NCBI GenBank assembly: GCA_958450365.1
Contig: CAUEEP010000935.1
Span: 772,501-836,500, forward strand
Direction of reading: 5' to 3'
From: Mesorhabditis belari
Taxonomy: Eukaryota; Nematoda; Chromadorea; Rhabditida; Rhabditidae
DNA length: 64,000 bases
This document shows positions 45,063 through 56,119 of this stretch, piece by piece. How positions within the stretch are numbered: position 1 is the first letter of the stretch; each line of letters begins with the position of its first letter. Position numbers and translations under genes: made by a program. The notes under the pieces are model-generated. The model ran no database searches and had not been told where the DNA came from. It saw nothing but the letters and a program-made list of their open reading frames with translations.

Positions 45063-46468
45063 TCATATAGCCTCTTCAAAAAGTATGGAAAAACCGGGTC
45101 CATTATTCTCCAAATCCGACGAGAAAACCATAAAAACTACATTTGTCTCTACCATGATAGTGTGCTGTGGTAATTCTTCATAAGAACCGGAAAGACTAAA
45201 AGCCCTTTTCTATTTGATTAAGAATTGAACAAACGTAGCAAGTAAAGGTCCTCTTGTGTCATAGCCTTCGTAGATATAGAGAAAATCGCAACATTTTTCC
45301 GTCCAAAACGATTCGATGATCAATTTGATCTAACACGTTATACATGCGTCAATTGGTTAGAGGGGAAGGAAATGGTTTTAAGTCGATTAGGCATTAGTTT
45401 TGCATCTAAATTTGACTCACCTTTCGTCCAGTTGAAACTTTCAACCAATACTGACAATTTGCATTATTTGTATAAGGATAGGGCCATGCTGGTGTCGTAT
45501 CAATTCCATATGTATAATTTGTTGAATCATAATCATTGAATGGAGTGGGCGGACAAGTGCGAGTTGGCGAGAATTTTGTATCTCCTAAATAAAAAAAATT
45601 TGACCGATTTGCATTGTATATTCGTGAAGAGAATGCTTATTTGGTTGGAGAAAAATATCTTAATCAAAGCTTTCCTTCGAATCTCACCTAATACGGCTTG
45701 ATATGTCGCATAGAAACCGATATCACTATTGGCTAAATCGGTAACGAATTGTAGAGTCATCAAATTTCCTTGTGATTCAACAACGATCCCTGTTTGATTC
45801 CCAGATAATCTGAACTGTTGTCCATTTTAAAATTTCTCTTCTCACTTTTGCCTGACCTACTCTCTGAGGAGATTTTTCGAATCGATTTCTTCACCCTCAT
45901 AAACCCTCAGTATATCACAGCATTGTTCGGTGTGAAAAGTGTAAAAAGTTATGTGAACAAAGTAGCCATCAGGAGCCTAAATTTTCGGAAGATTTTCGTT
46001 CAATCGACGCTATTGCACTACCAAAATATAGTAGATGATATTGAAGTTATCCGGATAATTATTTGGGAACTCTGGAGATGTCAAGTACCCAGAAACCCCA
46101 TCAAGAGTCACATTTCTTGTCGTGATCGAAGGGCTCAATTGATGCTGCAATTGGTAGATTGTTGTTTGTCGTTATTGGGGGAAAACTAGGTTGTTAGTTG
46201 TTAGTTGTTGTTGTTGTTGTTGATTATTCTTGTTGTTGATTATTCTTGTAAATGCAATTAGTAAACTCTACAAATATCCAACTTACGTACAGTACTACTG
46301 TAATTACAATTGCATATAAAAAGTTACTCGTTTCCTCAATAAAAAACACAAACAAACCCTTGGATCAAAATGTTCTCGTGGATCGAAAATTGCTGCTTTT
46401 GGAGCTGCTGTGATCAGAGCAAATAAAGAGATTAGTAGAAATAAATTGAAAGAATCACAGAAAAACAT
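45063..46468 (-). CDS. Secreted two-CUB-domain protein, copy A
   Basis: Seven exons on the minus strand give about 287 residues. The start at 46468 opens with a signal peptide (MFFCDSFNLFLLISLFALIT, cleavage near TAAPKA). CUB domain 1 reads DGVSGYLTSPEFPNNYPDNF, APDGYFVHITFYTFHTE, CCDILRVYEGEE, LSGNQTGIVVESQGNLMT and LANSDIGFYATYQAVL. CUB domain 2 starts near CPPTPFNDYDSTNY and has ANCQYWLKVSTGRKIKLII, CCDFLYIYEGYDTRG and SSDLENNGPGFSILFEEAI. CUB domains are extracellular beta-sandwich modules that bind proteins, often through an acidic calcium site. The neighbouring gene 47571-50319 has the same layout, so the two are tandem duplicates. An intron near 46200-46250 contains (TTG)n repeats. Confidence 0.87.
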
Positions 46469-46828
46469 TGTGTTTATTGTGTTAGAAATGAATTGTTTAC
46501 CCCAAAAATTCTTCAATTCTTCAAATCTTTTCTTTGAATTTACAGCTGAGAATCGGTGAAGCCAATCCCTTTTTCGTGCGCTCAACCGGACCCAAAAATG
46601 CTTATCAAAAATTGACGGGAACGGCTTATTCTCAATCTCGATTCTTTTTTAGTTAAGAGCATTTTTGAAAAAGCATTTTGTGGGATTTAACAATGACGTC
46701 GTGATTGAGAAATTCTTGAAGCTTTTAGTTCAAATAATTGAGTGTCACTTTTCAAAGAAATTTTGACATTTAGGCTTTTCAAAGGGATGACATCATGCTA
46801 GCATACTTAAAGTTGATACTACAGGGTG

Positions 46829-47371
46829 CGTCATAATTATTGCAACAAGATACTCAAGGCATTGCACACCAAGAATTTTCACTGGAAGAAGATTTTTAAA
46901 CAGAAATAGTTTTATTTAACAGTAACAAATAAGGAAACAAGAGATCATTCGATATGACCGCCTTTTGCCTTGATAACAGCCTTGATAACAGCCCTTAATC
47001 GGTTCGGATATGCCTCCACTGCGGCCCGAATGTCATCTTGAGGAATCGCCTTCCATCCTTTGGTCAAAGACTTCTTCAAAGAATCCAAACTTGTGTGTTT
47101 TCGAGAGCAGACATTAGCCTCTAAAATTGCCCAAATGGAAAAGTCCATCACATTGAGATCCGGTGAGTTTGGAGGCCATTCATCCTTGGTGATCACTGAG
47201 GGAAAGTTGGCCACACACTAGTCCTGAACCGTCTTCTTCGTGTGAGCGGAAGCTCCATCTTGCATGAAGGTCCAATTTTGATTTTTATTGCCTTTACACG
47301 CCCATGACATCACATTCTTGACATCACAAACGGTCTTTGAACTCTTGTTGCAATAATTATGACGCACCCTG
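46829..47371 (-). mobile_element. Internally deleted mariner (maT/DD37D-like), copy 2
   Basis: Ends CAGGGTGCGTCATAATTATT and AATAATTATGACGCACCCTG, flanked by TA. The minus-strand ORF remnant keeps the second catalytic Asp block (WTFMQDGASAHTKKTVQD), then a TAG in place of Trp, then CVANFPSVITKDEWPPNSPD and LRAVIKAKGGHIE-like sequence. Next to the TIR it has the same TTGCAACAAGAGTTCAAAGA junction as copy 1, so both descend from one deletion derivative. It separates the two CUB genes. Confidence 0.9.
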
Positions 47372-47570
47372 TACTTTTACTATTTTTAGTTGATACTATT
47401 TTTTTGACACTACTGCGTTTTTGGTTGGAACAAAAGTCTCAATGAAACTCGTAAAATCTTTATTGTGCATCTCGTCGTTTCATTCATGTACACGGCACAT
47501 ACAAATAAAAAGTTGAGTTTTTATTTTTACATATTGATTACAAGGTGAATTTCGGATTACGGATTACGGA

Positions 47571-50319
47571 TTACGGTATCAATAGGTGTCTAGCCGGTCT
47601 CAAATGGAAAAGCGATGAGATTTTTGGTGAATCAAAGATCTTCGGAACGGTTTCCTTGATTGGATTTCCCTTTGAGAGCTTGGCTTTTGATTTATCGGCT
47701 GATACAGGCCAGAAAACACCGGCGAAACCAATATCCGTATAGAGGAGATCGGTTGAGAAAAACATGTACATTTCGTTTGTTGTTGAAGTGAAATCGATTG
47801 GAGTGGCTGGGGAATCGCGGAGTCTGGAAGGAAAGTTTCGAATCACTTCTAGTCTTTTGTGAAATCTTTGACTTGATTCTTTAGTGAGATAGATTTAGTG
47901 TACGCTCAACTTAGACACACAACTTTCCGCTCAACTTAAAAACACAATCTCCCTGGTGCGTGTAATTATCGCTTTCCTTGCGAAACGTACTGTCAAAACT
48001 CGAATAGAAACTAATGGGCTTGTACCAATTCTTGGCTTCAAGCAGGAGGTGATAACACTTTTTGTTTTTGTCTCAAAGAGAAAACCATAGCTTTTTGTAA
48101 ATTTTTAATATGATAATCAGACACACATTGCCTAGCTTTGAGCAAAGTTTCATCCCGATCTAATGGCTTAGCTTCAAGCAGGAGGCTTTTGTTTCAAACT
48201 TTAAGACTTTTTCAGAAATCAGAAAGAATTTTTGCGCACCACACTAAAATGCACTAAACTACCGTAACCCTCCAATTTTTCTTTTTTTTTGGCAATTACT
48301 TTTTGGCAACTCCAATTTGTGTGTTTTGGGAGTGGGACAAATGCGACCTTTTTTTTGCGCACCCGGACATTAGCGCACCTTTTTTCGCGTTTTAAAAAAA
48401 GCCCTAAAAGCTAATATTAACCAATTTCTATTCCAAAAGTTGTTTTTCTAGGTAATTTTAGGGCGTAGAATCGAAATTTTGACATAACAGAGCGTGTGGA
48501 AACAAACGGACGGAGTTATACAAAGAGAAAGATCGACAATTTTCATTTGAACAAACAACAATTTGATCTAGCCGTTTTGTCTTTCAAATTGGTTCCACAC
48601 GCTCTGTTATGTCAAAATTTGAATTCGACACCCTCAAATTACCTCGAAAAACAACTTTTGGAATAGAAATTGGTTAATATTAGCTTTTAGAGTTTTTTAA
48701 AACGCGAAAAAAGGTGCGCTAATGGGCTAAGTGCGGAAAAAAAGGTGCGCAAATGTCCGGGTGCGCAAAAAAAGGTAGCATTTGTCCCACTCCCTGTGTT
48801 TTTTCTTTTTTCGAGCACAAAATACATTCAATCTTCTGTGTGCTCATTGCTTTCACTCTTTTTCTAAACGACATTCCACCTATAAATAGCTCTCTAATCA
48901 AAATTTCCGCTCTTACTCAGCAATCGGATTTGCGTCTGCATTGGGTCCATCGTAAATTCGGAGATAATCAAAGTGTTCCGTTTGAAAGGCTTCAATCATT
49001 AGATGAATCTGTAAAGTTTTTAGAAAACATTAAACCATTTTTTGTTAGTTTATAACTTCTTTTATGTTTTAAAAAGACAGTTAAAAATAGTAATTTCTGA
49101 AAAATCTTTGCAAAATGGTCGAATTCATTGATCGAATCTTTGCAGCTCGAAGAATTTTCTTATCAGTAGATCCGCGTTGAGCTCTTTTTGACTGACAGTA
49201 TCTCACACCAGCCGGATTTGCGATCATTTATCTTTCAGTTTGAACTCTCAACAAAAATCCAAGGGTTCAAAACATTTTTGAGTCATTTTTGTAACATTCA
49301 GAGATTAGATTTCACTTACCGTATACCCAGGATCGACTTTGATGTGATAGCCACAATCGAGAAGTTCCGTGTAATTTCGCGGCCAGTTTGGTGAAGTTAT
49401 TCCCTGGAATTTAAGAAATGTAAATTGAAATCAGCTTGTAAAGCGGATAGATGAATTGATATTAAATTGATTGATGGATGGAGGGAAATGTTTAAGAAAA
49501 ACATACCAAAAACTGTGCACTTTCGTAGTTAGACTGGGGACATCCATGGAGATCTTGCGGATTTGTTCCGACTAAATTGCTGACAAATTGGACTGGCAAG
49601 ATTGAACGAAATTTCTAGAAGCGTTGGATTTTTTTTGACTTACCAAGAAACACTTCATATTTTGCATAGAAACCCCGATCATTCACAGCTAAATCAGTCT
49701 CGAAATCCATGTAGACATTGTTGCCCGATGTCACCAAAACAGTGCCACTTCGTGAACCGCTCAATCTACAAGGATAAACTCGTGAGCACAAGATCGAAGG
49801 TTCAACTCCACTTGGTTCCAAATCCAAGTTTTTTTACTTTACCTAGCAAGTAGCTTTGAATCGGATGAATCTCCATCATAAATAGTGAGCGTATCATAAT
49901 TCTGTTCTGTGTGAAAGACCAAAAATGTGATTCGAATGTAATAACCATCGGGTGCCTGCAATTCAATTTTTCCTTTAAGAATGATACTCTCGTGCAATCA
50001 CTTTCTAAAAGCAAAGCTAAGCAACGCTAAGCAACGCTAAGCAAAGCTAAGCAAAGCTAAGCAACGCTAAGCAAAGCTAAGCAAAGCTAAGCAACGCTAA
50101 GCAAAGCTAAGCAAAGCTAAGCAAAACTAAGCAAAACTAAGCAAAACTAAGCTAAACATTTACCGAAATTGAGTATGTCGTTGATAGATCATTTGGATAA
50201 TCGGAATGATATTCTGGTGAATAGAAATATCCGCCATTTGGATCAGTGAGGGTGACTTTTGAGGAGAATGATGAAGAGATTTCAAGAAGAAATGGAAAAA
50301 ATAGAAGCCACAATAGCAT
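47571..50319 (-). CDS. Secreted two-CUB-domain protein, copy B
   Basis: The start at 50319 opens with a signal peptide (MLLWLLFFPFLLEISSSFSS). CUB domain 1 reads DPNGGYFYSPEYHSDYPNDL, APDGYYIRITFLVFHTE, YDTLTIYDGDSSDSKLLA, LSGSRSGTVLVTSGNNVY and NDRGFYAKYEVFL. CUB domain 2 follows: GITSPNWPRNYTELLDCGYH, EAFQTEHFDYLRIYDGPNAD, and a last exon with EMYMFFSTDLLYTDIGFAGV. The C terminus extends about 50 residues past that point, ending RPARHLLIP (stop 47571). The exon layout matches copy A. Intron 1 holds a 10-base minisatellite and another intron holds a palindromic element (48328-48794). It is likely exported and binds another protein; its role is unknown. Confidence 0.87.
48328..48794. repeat. 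Palindromic foldback element, family F4, copy 2
   Basis: GGGAGTGGGACAAATGCGACC at the left and its complement at the right, with further arms TTTGCGCACCCGGACAT, CAATTTCTATTCCAAAAGTTG and TTTTGACATAACAGAGCGTG. The two arms meet near 48555. It lies in an intron of CUB gene B. Confidence 0.92.
50000..50155. repeat. 10-base minisatellite
   Basis: About fifteen copies of CTAAGCAAAG with variants CTAAGCAACG and CTAAGCAAAA, in intron 1 of CUB gene B. Confidence 0.92.
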
Positions 50320-50440
50320 TTTGGTGCTGAAAGAAAGAGCATTGAGTGTAGAAGGTTGAATGAAGTTTGAATAGAAGAATAGTTTAAAGATACTAACGAT
50401 CTGAGTACAAATCTTGGATAGCAAAATTTTTGATGTATTC

Positions 50441-51806
50441 ACTAGAGTGTGTTCCTCGGGAGTAATGCGTTTTTTAAAACGCACACTTGGGGAAAAATTA
50501 TCGAACTTTTAGCAAAAATTATTGCAAAAAAATGACGCAAAAACGACGAGCCCCGCATTATATACGACACTTTTTAAAGATACTCAGCCGATTAACTGAT
50601 TTGGTGGCAAATTTCTTTCCAATGTAAAACACGATTTTTTTTGAAAAACTTGGGCAGTGGAACAAATGCGACCTTTTTTTTGCGCACCCGGACATGTGCG
50701 CACCTTTTTTCGCATTTTAAAAAAGCTCTAAAATATTAACCAATTTCTATTCCAAAAGTTGTTTTTCTAGGTAATTTTAGGGTGTAGAATCGAAATTTTG
50801 ACATAGCAGAGCGTGTGGAACCAATTTGAAAGACAAAACGGCTAGATCAAATTGTTGTTTGTTCAAATGAAAATTGTCGATCTTTCTCTTTGTATAACTC
50901 CGTCCGTTTGTTTCCACAAGCTCCGTTATGTCAAAATTTCGATTCTACGCCCTAAAATTACCTAGAAAAAGAACTTTTGGAATAGAAATTGGTTAATATT
51001 AGCTTTTTAGAGCTTTTTTAAAACGCGAAAAAAGGTGCGCTAATGGGCAATGTGCGGAAAAAAAGGTGCGCAAATGTCCGGGTGCGCAAAAAAAAGGTCG
51101 CATTTGTCCTACTCGCGAAAAAACAACGAAATGAGAAATGACTCAGCGAAAAGCGCTTATATACTGCGAGGAGTACGGTCGTTTTAGGAGCATACTTTAG
51201 AATTGTGGATAGATGTTCCTGCTTTTAGCCTTAAAAGTGACAAGCAATGTGCTTTAAAAGTCTTTAAAAACTAATTTAACATACCCAGATACATATTTCT
51301 ATAATAGAGATCATTTCAGCACTAATTGGATGGGTCCTGTAGCAATTCTCGTCTAACGAGAGGGAGATTTTCGGTAAAAAAAAAAGCCCAAAAATGCAAG
51401 TGTTTAAGCTATTTTCAGACAAAAACATATGGAGATTCGGACGAACAGTGAAGCGATCGCTTTCTATCATTCGGGTTTAATCGAAAATGTGCTTACGAAT
51501 CAGAAGTTGAACGGTTTACATTGGGAAATTAAACTTTAAAACTTGCAAACTTTAGCTTTACTGACAGCTCAACGAAAGCTAGTGGATTGGCGTTTTGTTC
51601 TAAGTTTTATATTTCACAAAAAAAGTTGCTTTTTCGCAAAAAAATTGCTTTTATATTTTTTTCGCGCAGGCGCACTTTTTAGAAAACGCATTACTCGACT
51701 ATTACTCAAGCTATTACTCGACAATTACTCGAGCTATTACTCGAGTAAGAGACTACTCATGCAAATTTACTCGAGTAATTACTTGCTCGCGAGGAACACA
51801 CTCTAG
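50441..51806. mobile_element. Inverted-repeat DNA element containing a foldback insert
   Basis: The left end ACTAGAGTGTGTTCCTCG and right end GAGGAACACACTCTAGT are inverted copies. Inner blocks (CGAGTAATTACT arrays, GATTTGGTGGCAAATTTC) match the element at 5574-9084. A family F4 palindrome (50655-51114) lies inside. No transposase was recognised. Confidence 0.75.
50655..51114. repeat. Palindromic foldback element, family F4, copy 3
   Basis: Same arms as 48328-48794: AACAAATGCGACCTTTTTTT, GCGCACCCGGACATGTGCG, then the complement ending CATTTGTCCTACTC. Confidence 0.92.
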
Positions 51807-52560
51807 TTTAAAGATACTAACGATCTGAGTACAAGAGTATCTTGTATAGCAAAAAAAGAGAGTACTGTTTGTTTAGAAATGTTTAAAACTTTTCATGAAA
51901 ATCGAGGTCGGGGGGTAAATGAAAGAATTAATTTCTGAGCGATAAGAGAAATGAAAATGGCTTTAATTCTTTTTTTATTGGGCATGATCGGAATTTACAC
52001 CCCCCTTTTACCGAAAAATTAACCAAAAATTCTTTTTGAGAAAAGCAAAGGGATTACTAAATATTTATTTAGCTGACCTTATTTTTCTAGAGTTGTTTAT
52101 TTGCTTTGATCGGCTTTCGATGGGTCAAAAATTTGCACGAATTCAAATTCAAGAAAAGAACTGACGAAAAGAACTTCACAAAACTGACGTTTTTGTGAAG
52201 GACATAGTTTATTTAACCGGAAATTTCGCGTTATCAGAATTTGTCGTGATTTCTTTTTTGGGAGATAATCCTTTTTTCAATGAGAGACATTCTTGACCCG
52301 ATCACAAGCCGGGCAAAGGTCTTTTTTGGGAGATGAGTTTCAAAAGATGGGAAAAGTTGTAGTAATATCTGGATTTCTAGTTGTAGTAATGTCTGATTGG
52401 ATTTCTCTATTTCATCAAATATGATCAGCTGAATTTAATTGATAATATAAAGATTACAAAATTTCATCTCTACTCATATTGTTGAATAAGCCGACTAATT
52501 TTTAGCAAGCAGAATTACAGCTAGTTCAAAAGCAATCCTTAAGTCTGTCAATAAGAAAAC
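51807..52560. other. Intergenic, no gene recognised
   Basis: AT-rich sequence with short stop-broken frames. The first 40 bases duplicate 50382-50430. Nothing else is supported. Confidence 0.5.
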
Positions 52561-52568
52561 CAGTATAT

Positions 52569-52821
52569 GATACACTAATAGAACGCCACCTTCTCGTAGA
52601 GTCGCGTAGTTTAACTTCTTTTTAGAAAATCATTCTTTTCTCAGCCCCTAGATCTTTCCCAACTACACTTTTGGTATCAAAAAATACTAGATTTCAAGGG
52701 CTATCATTTGACATCCAAGCGCACACTGTAGCATAAAGCAGCAAAGAGAACGGGACGTTTAAAGTTAGACCACACGGCAATACCCCGTCATTATGGGAGT
52801 GGCGTTTTATTAGTGTTTATT
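52569..52821. repeat. Diverged foldback MITE, related to family F2
   Basis: ACACTAATAGAACGCCACC pairs with GGAGTGGCGTTTTATTAGTGT. The inner words TATCAAAAAATACTAGAT and CACACTGTAGCATAAAGC resemble family F2. Confidence 0.75.
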
Positions 52822-53009
52822 TACATCATCAGAAGACATTTAAAAGTTTGCATTTCGCTTTTATCGAGAACATCTTCTCAATCAAGGTTAACCTAAACAA
52901 AAGACGGTTTAGTCTCTGTTATCATTCTTCAATTTTCGGTTTTAACAATTGTTGGTACAATAATTACTATTAGATCACAAAATTTTCTCATCAAATCATT
53001 GTTGACTAG

Positions 53010-53182
53010 ATGTGTGTTCCTTGACTGTAATTGACTACAAATTGATCTTAGCCAGAGACCCGGCAACCACACATTGATCTTAGCCAGAGACCAGAAGCTA
53101 CACATTGATCTTAGCCGAAAAACCCAAACCACATATTGATCTTAGCCAGAGGCCCGCAACTACACATTGAATGTGTGTTCCT
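53010..53182 (-). repeat. Tandem array resembling the U2 snRNA 5' end
   Basis: Four units of 30-33 bases contain ACATTGATCTTAGCC; on the minus strand they read GGCTAAGATCAATGTGTAG, close to U2 snRNA nucleotides near the 5' end (human GGCTAAGATCAAGTGTAG). The spacer of one unit (GACCAGAAGC) also resembles the complement of the very 5' end. The array is flanked by 12-base direct repeats ATGTGTGTTCCT at 53010-53021 and 53171-53182. Confidence 0.72.
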
Positions 53183-53559
53183 CTCAAATCGTTCAAATCA
53201 TCTTTTCTAAAAGGTGCTCGTTAGCAAAGTCATTTTCTAAAAAGCGTGCTTTTCTTTTATTATTTCTGAAAGTTTTACTTTTTTTCTATTCTTATCGAAA
53301 TTTTATAGTTTTAAACAAATATTTATTTTTAGAAAAAATAAATAAGGGAAGAAGATGATCAACCAACGGAGAAAAGACGAACAACGTGCCAGGACAGTTT
53401 TTTTTTCTGTATATTTTCGATATTTTAAAAATCTGCTGGGGTCAATTGCTTTTCTTTAGTGAAAGAACGTAAGAAAGAAGACGATAAGAGATAGCAAATT
53501 TGGTTTTCTACTGGGAGTTCCTGGGTTTTAAAAAAGTTATGAGTAAGAGTCTACTTACA

Positions 53560-53982
53560 ATGAAATTTTACCCCATTCATTGCGTTGTTACTCATTTTCT
53601 ACATGGAACAATGGCCTGCAAACAGCCCGGATCTCAATCCGTTGGACTTTTCGGTTTGGGGTTTTATGGAAGAACAATTGAGAAATAGGGAAATCACCAA
53701 TTTACGATTTACGTCGAGAATTGATCAAAATCTGGAACGACTTAGATGCAAATTATCTCCGCCGCACCGTCGATTCTGTAAAGAAGCGAATTGAAGCCTG
53801 TATCAAAGCCTGTACAAGCCTACAAAGCCAAAGCCTGTATCAAAGCCACTTCGAAAATTATTCGTGTAATTATTAAATGCTTTTGTTACAACTATTATAT
53901 AAATAGATATTTTTACATTTTCTTTGAAAGAAAATTAAATTATGGCGTTTTCTTTGGCGCACGTAATTTTCAGCCACCCCGT
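53560..53982 (+). mobile_element. Mariner (maT-like) transposase fragment, second lineage
   Basis: MEQWPANSPDLNPLDFSVWG is followed by FMEEQLRNREITN, the region of the second-to-third catalytic Asp in maT-type mariners. It resembles but clearly differs from the copies at 16743 and 46829. Frames break after 53794. The N-terminal half is missing. Confidence 0.8.
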
Positions 53983-54153
53983 ATATATGCTATACTTTTC
54001 GAGATTTTCTAAAGATTAATATCAAATACTGTTTGCAAAAAATAGAGAAAAGGCAATAGTTACACTTCATTTTAACTTTGAAAAATGAAAATAATGAAAA
54101 ATGAAAACTTTCTACTGATGAACTGCGAGGTTACGGTCGTTTAAAGCTTTTTA

Positions 54154-54651
54154 TTAGGTGTGTGAAAAAGTAATCCGCGTTTTTTTTTATTTTGTTTAAA
54201 TAAATATACCAAAACACGACTTTTAATTTTCGTAAACGATAAATTATATCGTTGGAAAAGCTAATTTTTCCTCTTTCGAATGATATATTCAATTTTGTAA
54301 AAGGATCTCGCCAATAAACTAGCTCCTCCCAATAGCTTGAAAATGGTTACACGAGTTTCGTTATTCGGTCAAATTTGCTTTATGAGTTCAAAAATGGGTT
54401 GAAAACTGGGGCTGCGTCGGTTTTGGAATGCGTTTGGAACCCGTTACTATGATACCGCTAGGTTTTGGTTTCAACGAGACAGTCTAATATATGCTATACT
54501 TTTCGAGATTTTCTAAAGATTAATATCAAATACTGTTTGCAAAAAATAGAGAAAAGGCAATAGTTACACTTGTCATGAATTTTATCAAAAACTTCGACAA
54601 ATGGAAACCGCATAAATGTTAAAAACGTGGATTACTTTTTCACACACCTAA
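54154..54651. mobile_element. MITE-like element with 30-base TIRs
   Basis: The left end TTAGGTGTGTGAAAAAGTAAT and right end ATTACTTTTTCACACACCTAA are complementary, continuing through CCGCGTTTTT/AAAAACGTGG. No ORF of note. It contains a second copy of an 85-base sequence found just outside at 53982-54066. Confidence 0.88.
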
Positions 54652-55224
54652 TAGAAAACATAATTTGAAAGGAGCACACTCTATTTTTGACGCGTTAATC
54701 CTTTGACCGTTCCAAACTTTTAAAAAAAACCATCATTTTTCGTCACGAGTTTCATTCTCTTTTAAGCACATTATTTTGATCAAAAAATAATCTGTTATGG
54801 AATTTTTTGTGGAAAACGATTTATCATTGGGGAAAACGATTTATCTTTATAATCTACTTCAAGAAAACATTCTGACAGTCATTTTTTGACTGAGGGGAAA
54901 AGGGGGAAATTTGGAACACAAATATTTACACTTTATAGGTTATACAGAGGTCAAAAAAAATGATATAAACACGAAAAAAATGAAATAGAAAGATCAAAGT
55001 TTAGAATTGGAATTAGAAAATTGGATGTTTTTTTTGCTTTTGCAATTTTTGCAACTTTTGCAACGTTTTTTAAGCGCAAGTGTTGTAGCCAGTTTCATCG
55101 GTGGCGCTCTTCTGAAACTTGAGGGTTTTGAATTGAATTTTTAATTAATCTAGTTAATTAATTAAATTAACTAGTTAATTTTCATTAAAACTTTTAGAAA
55201 TCCATGCAATTTCAAATAAAATCT

Positions 55225-55751
55225 ATTAGGTTGATGCATAAGTGTTTTTGTTCCTTTTCGTCTGCCGTTTCAAGCCAACAAATGCACGAATTAAACTACG
55301 GTTGATTTCATTAGAAAAAGCAATTATTTTTCTGCAAAATAACATTAAAACGGGTTTAAAAATATTGAATGCCTGGATTTTCTTGAGAGTATGAAGTCGG
55401 GTAGTCAAAAAGGGCTAACTCGATGATGCGGTTTAGACACCTTAGCTAAAGAAAACCTATCTTCGTGTCAATAGATAAAAGATAGAGAGAAAAAAACGTT
55501 TGATATTTCGCCAAAATTTCAGAGAAATTCATTCAGCCAATTTTTCCGTAGAGTTTTTTATAGATTTTTACGAAAAAGGCGTTTTTCACTCTCGAATTTG
55601 CTTGAAAGTGAACCGAAATTCATTTAAAAAGATGCAAATTGAACAAAAAAACACTTTTTTTTATGGAGCAAACTATAGATTAATTGGTGAATTTGTTACT
55701 TTTTAACACAAGTACGAAAAAAACGAAAAGACTTATGCATCAACCTATTAG
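55225..55751. mobile_element. MITE-like element with mariner-like TIRs
   Basis: The left end TTAGGTTGATGCATAAGTG and right end ACTTATGCATCAACCTATTA are inverted copies, extended by TTCCTTTTCGTC against GAAAAAAACGAAAAG. The TTAGGTTGATGC start resembles mariner TIRs. No transposase motif was seen inside. Confidence 0.82.
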
Positions 55752-56119
55752 ATTTTAATGAGTGAATAGAATCGGGAAAATTTTTGTGTCGTCGATAGTG
55801 TTCTTTTTGTTTCAAAAGAGTGCACCAAAAGGGTTTTTCAGTGAGATTAATATTGTTTTGAACCGAAATTTTGTAAACATTCATTCTCTAGCGCAATTGT
55901 GATTTGTGTGTACTAGATGAATAATGTTTACATGTTTCGATAGCTGCAATGACGCGTACTTTGTGCTTTTACCAACGTGCGCTCCTTGACACACTTTAGC
56001 CGAGTATGCCAGAAAGCACGCGTTTTTTAGAGCACAAAGCACGTTACCAAATTAGTGTAGTAAAGGAAAAGTTAAACAAGGTGGATGGTAACAGCAACAA
56101 AATAGTTTGTTAGTTTTTT

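Noticed and set aside
50000..50155. Interstitial telomere repeats
   Set aside because: The unit CTAAGCAAAG is not the nematode TTAGGC telomere repeat or its complement.
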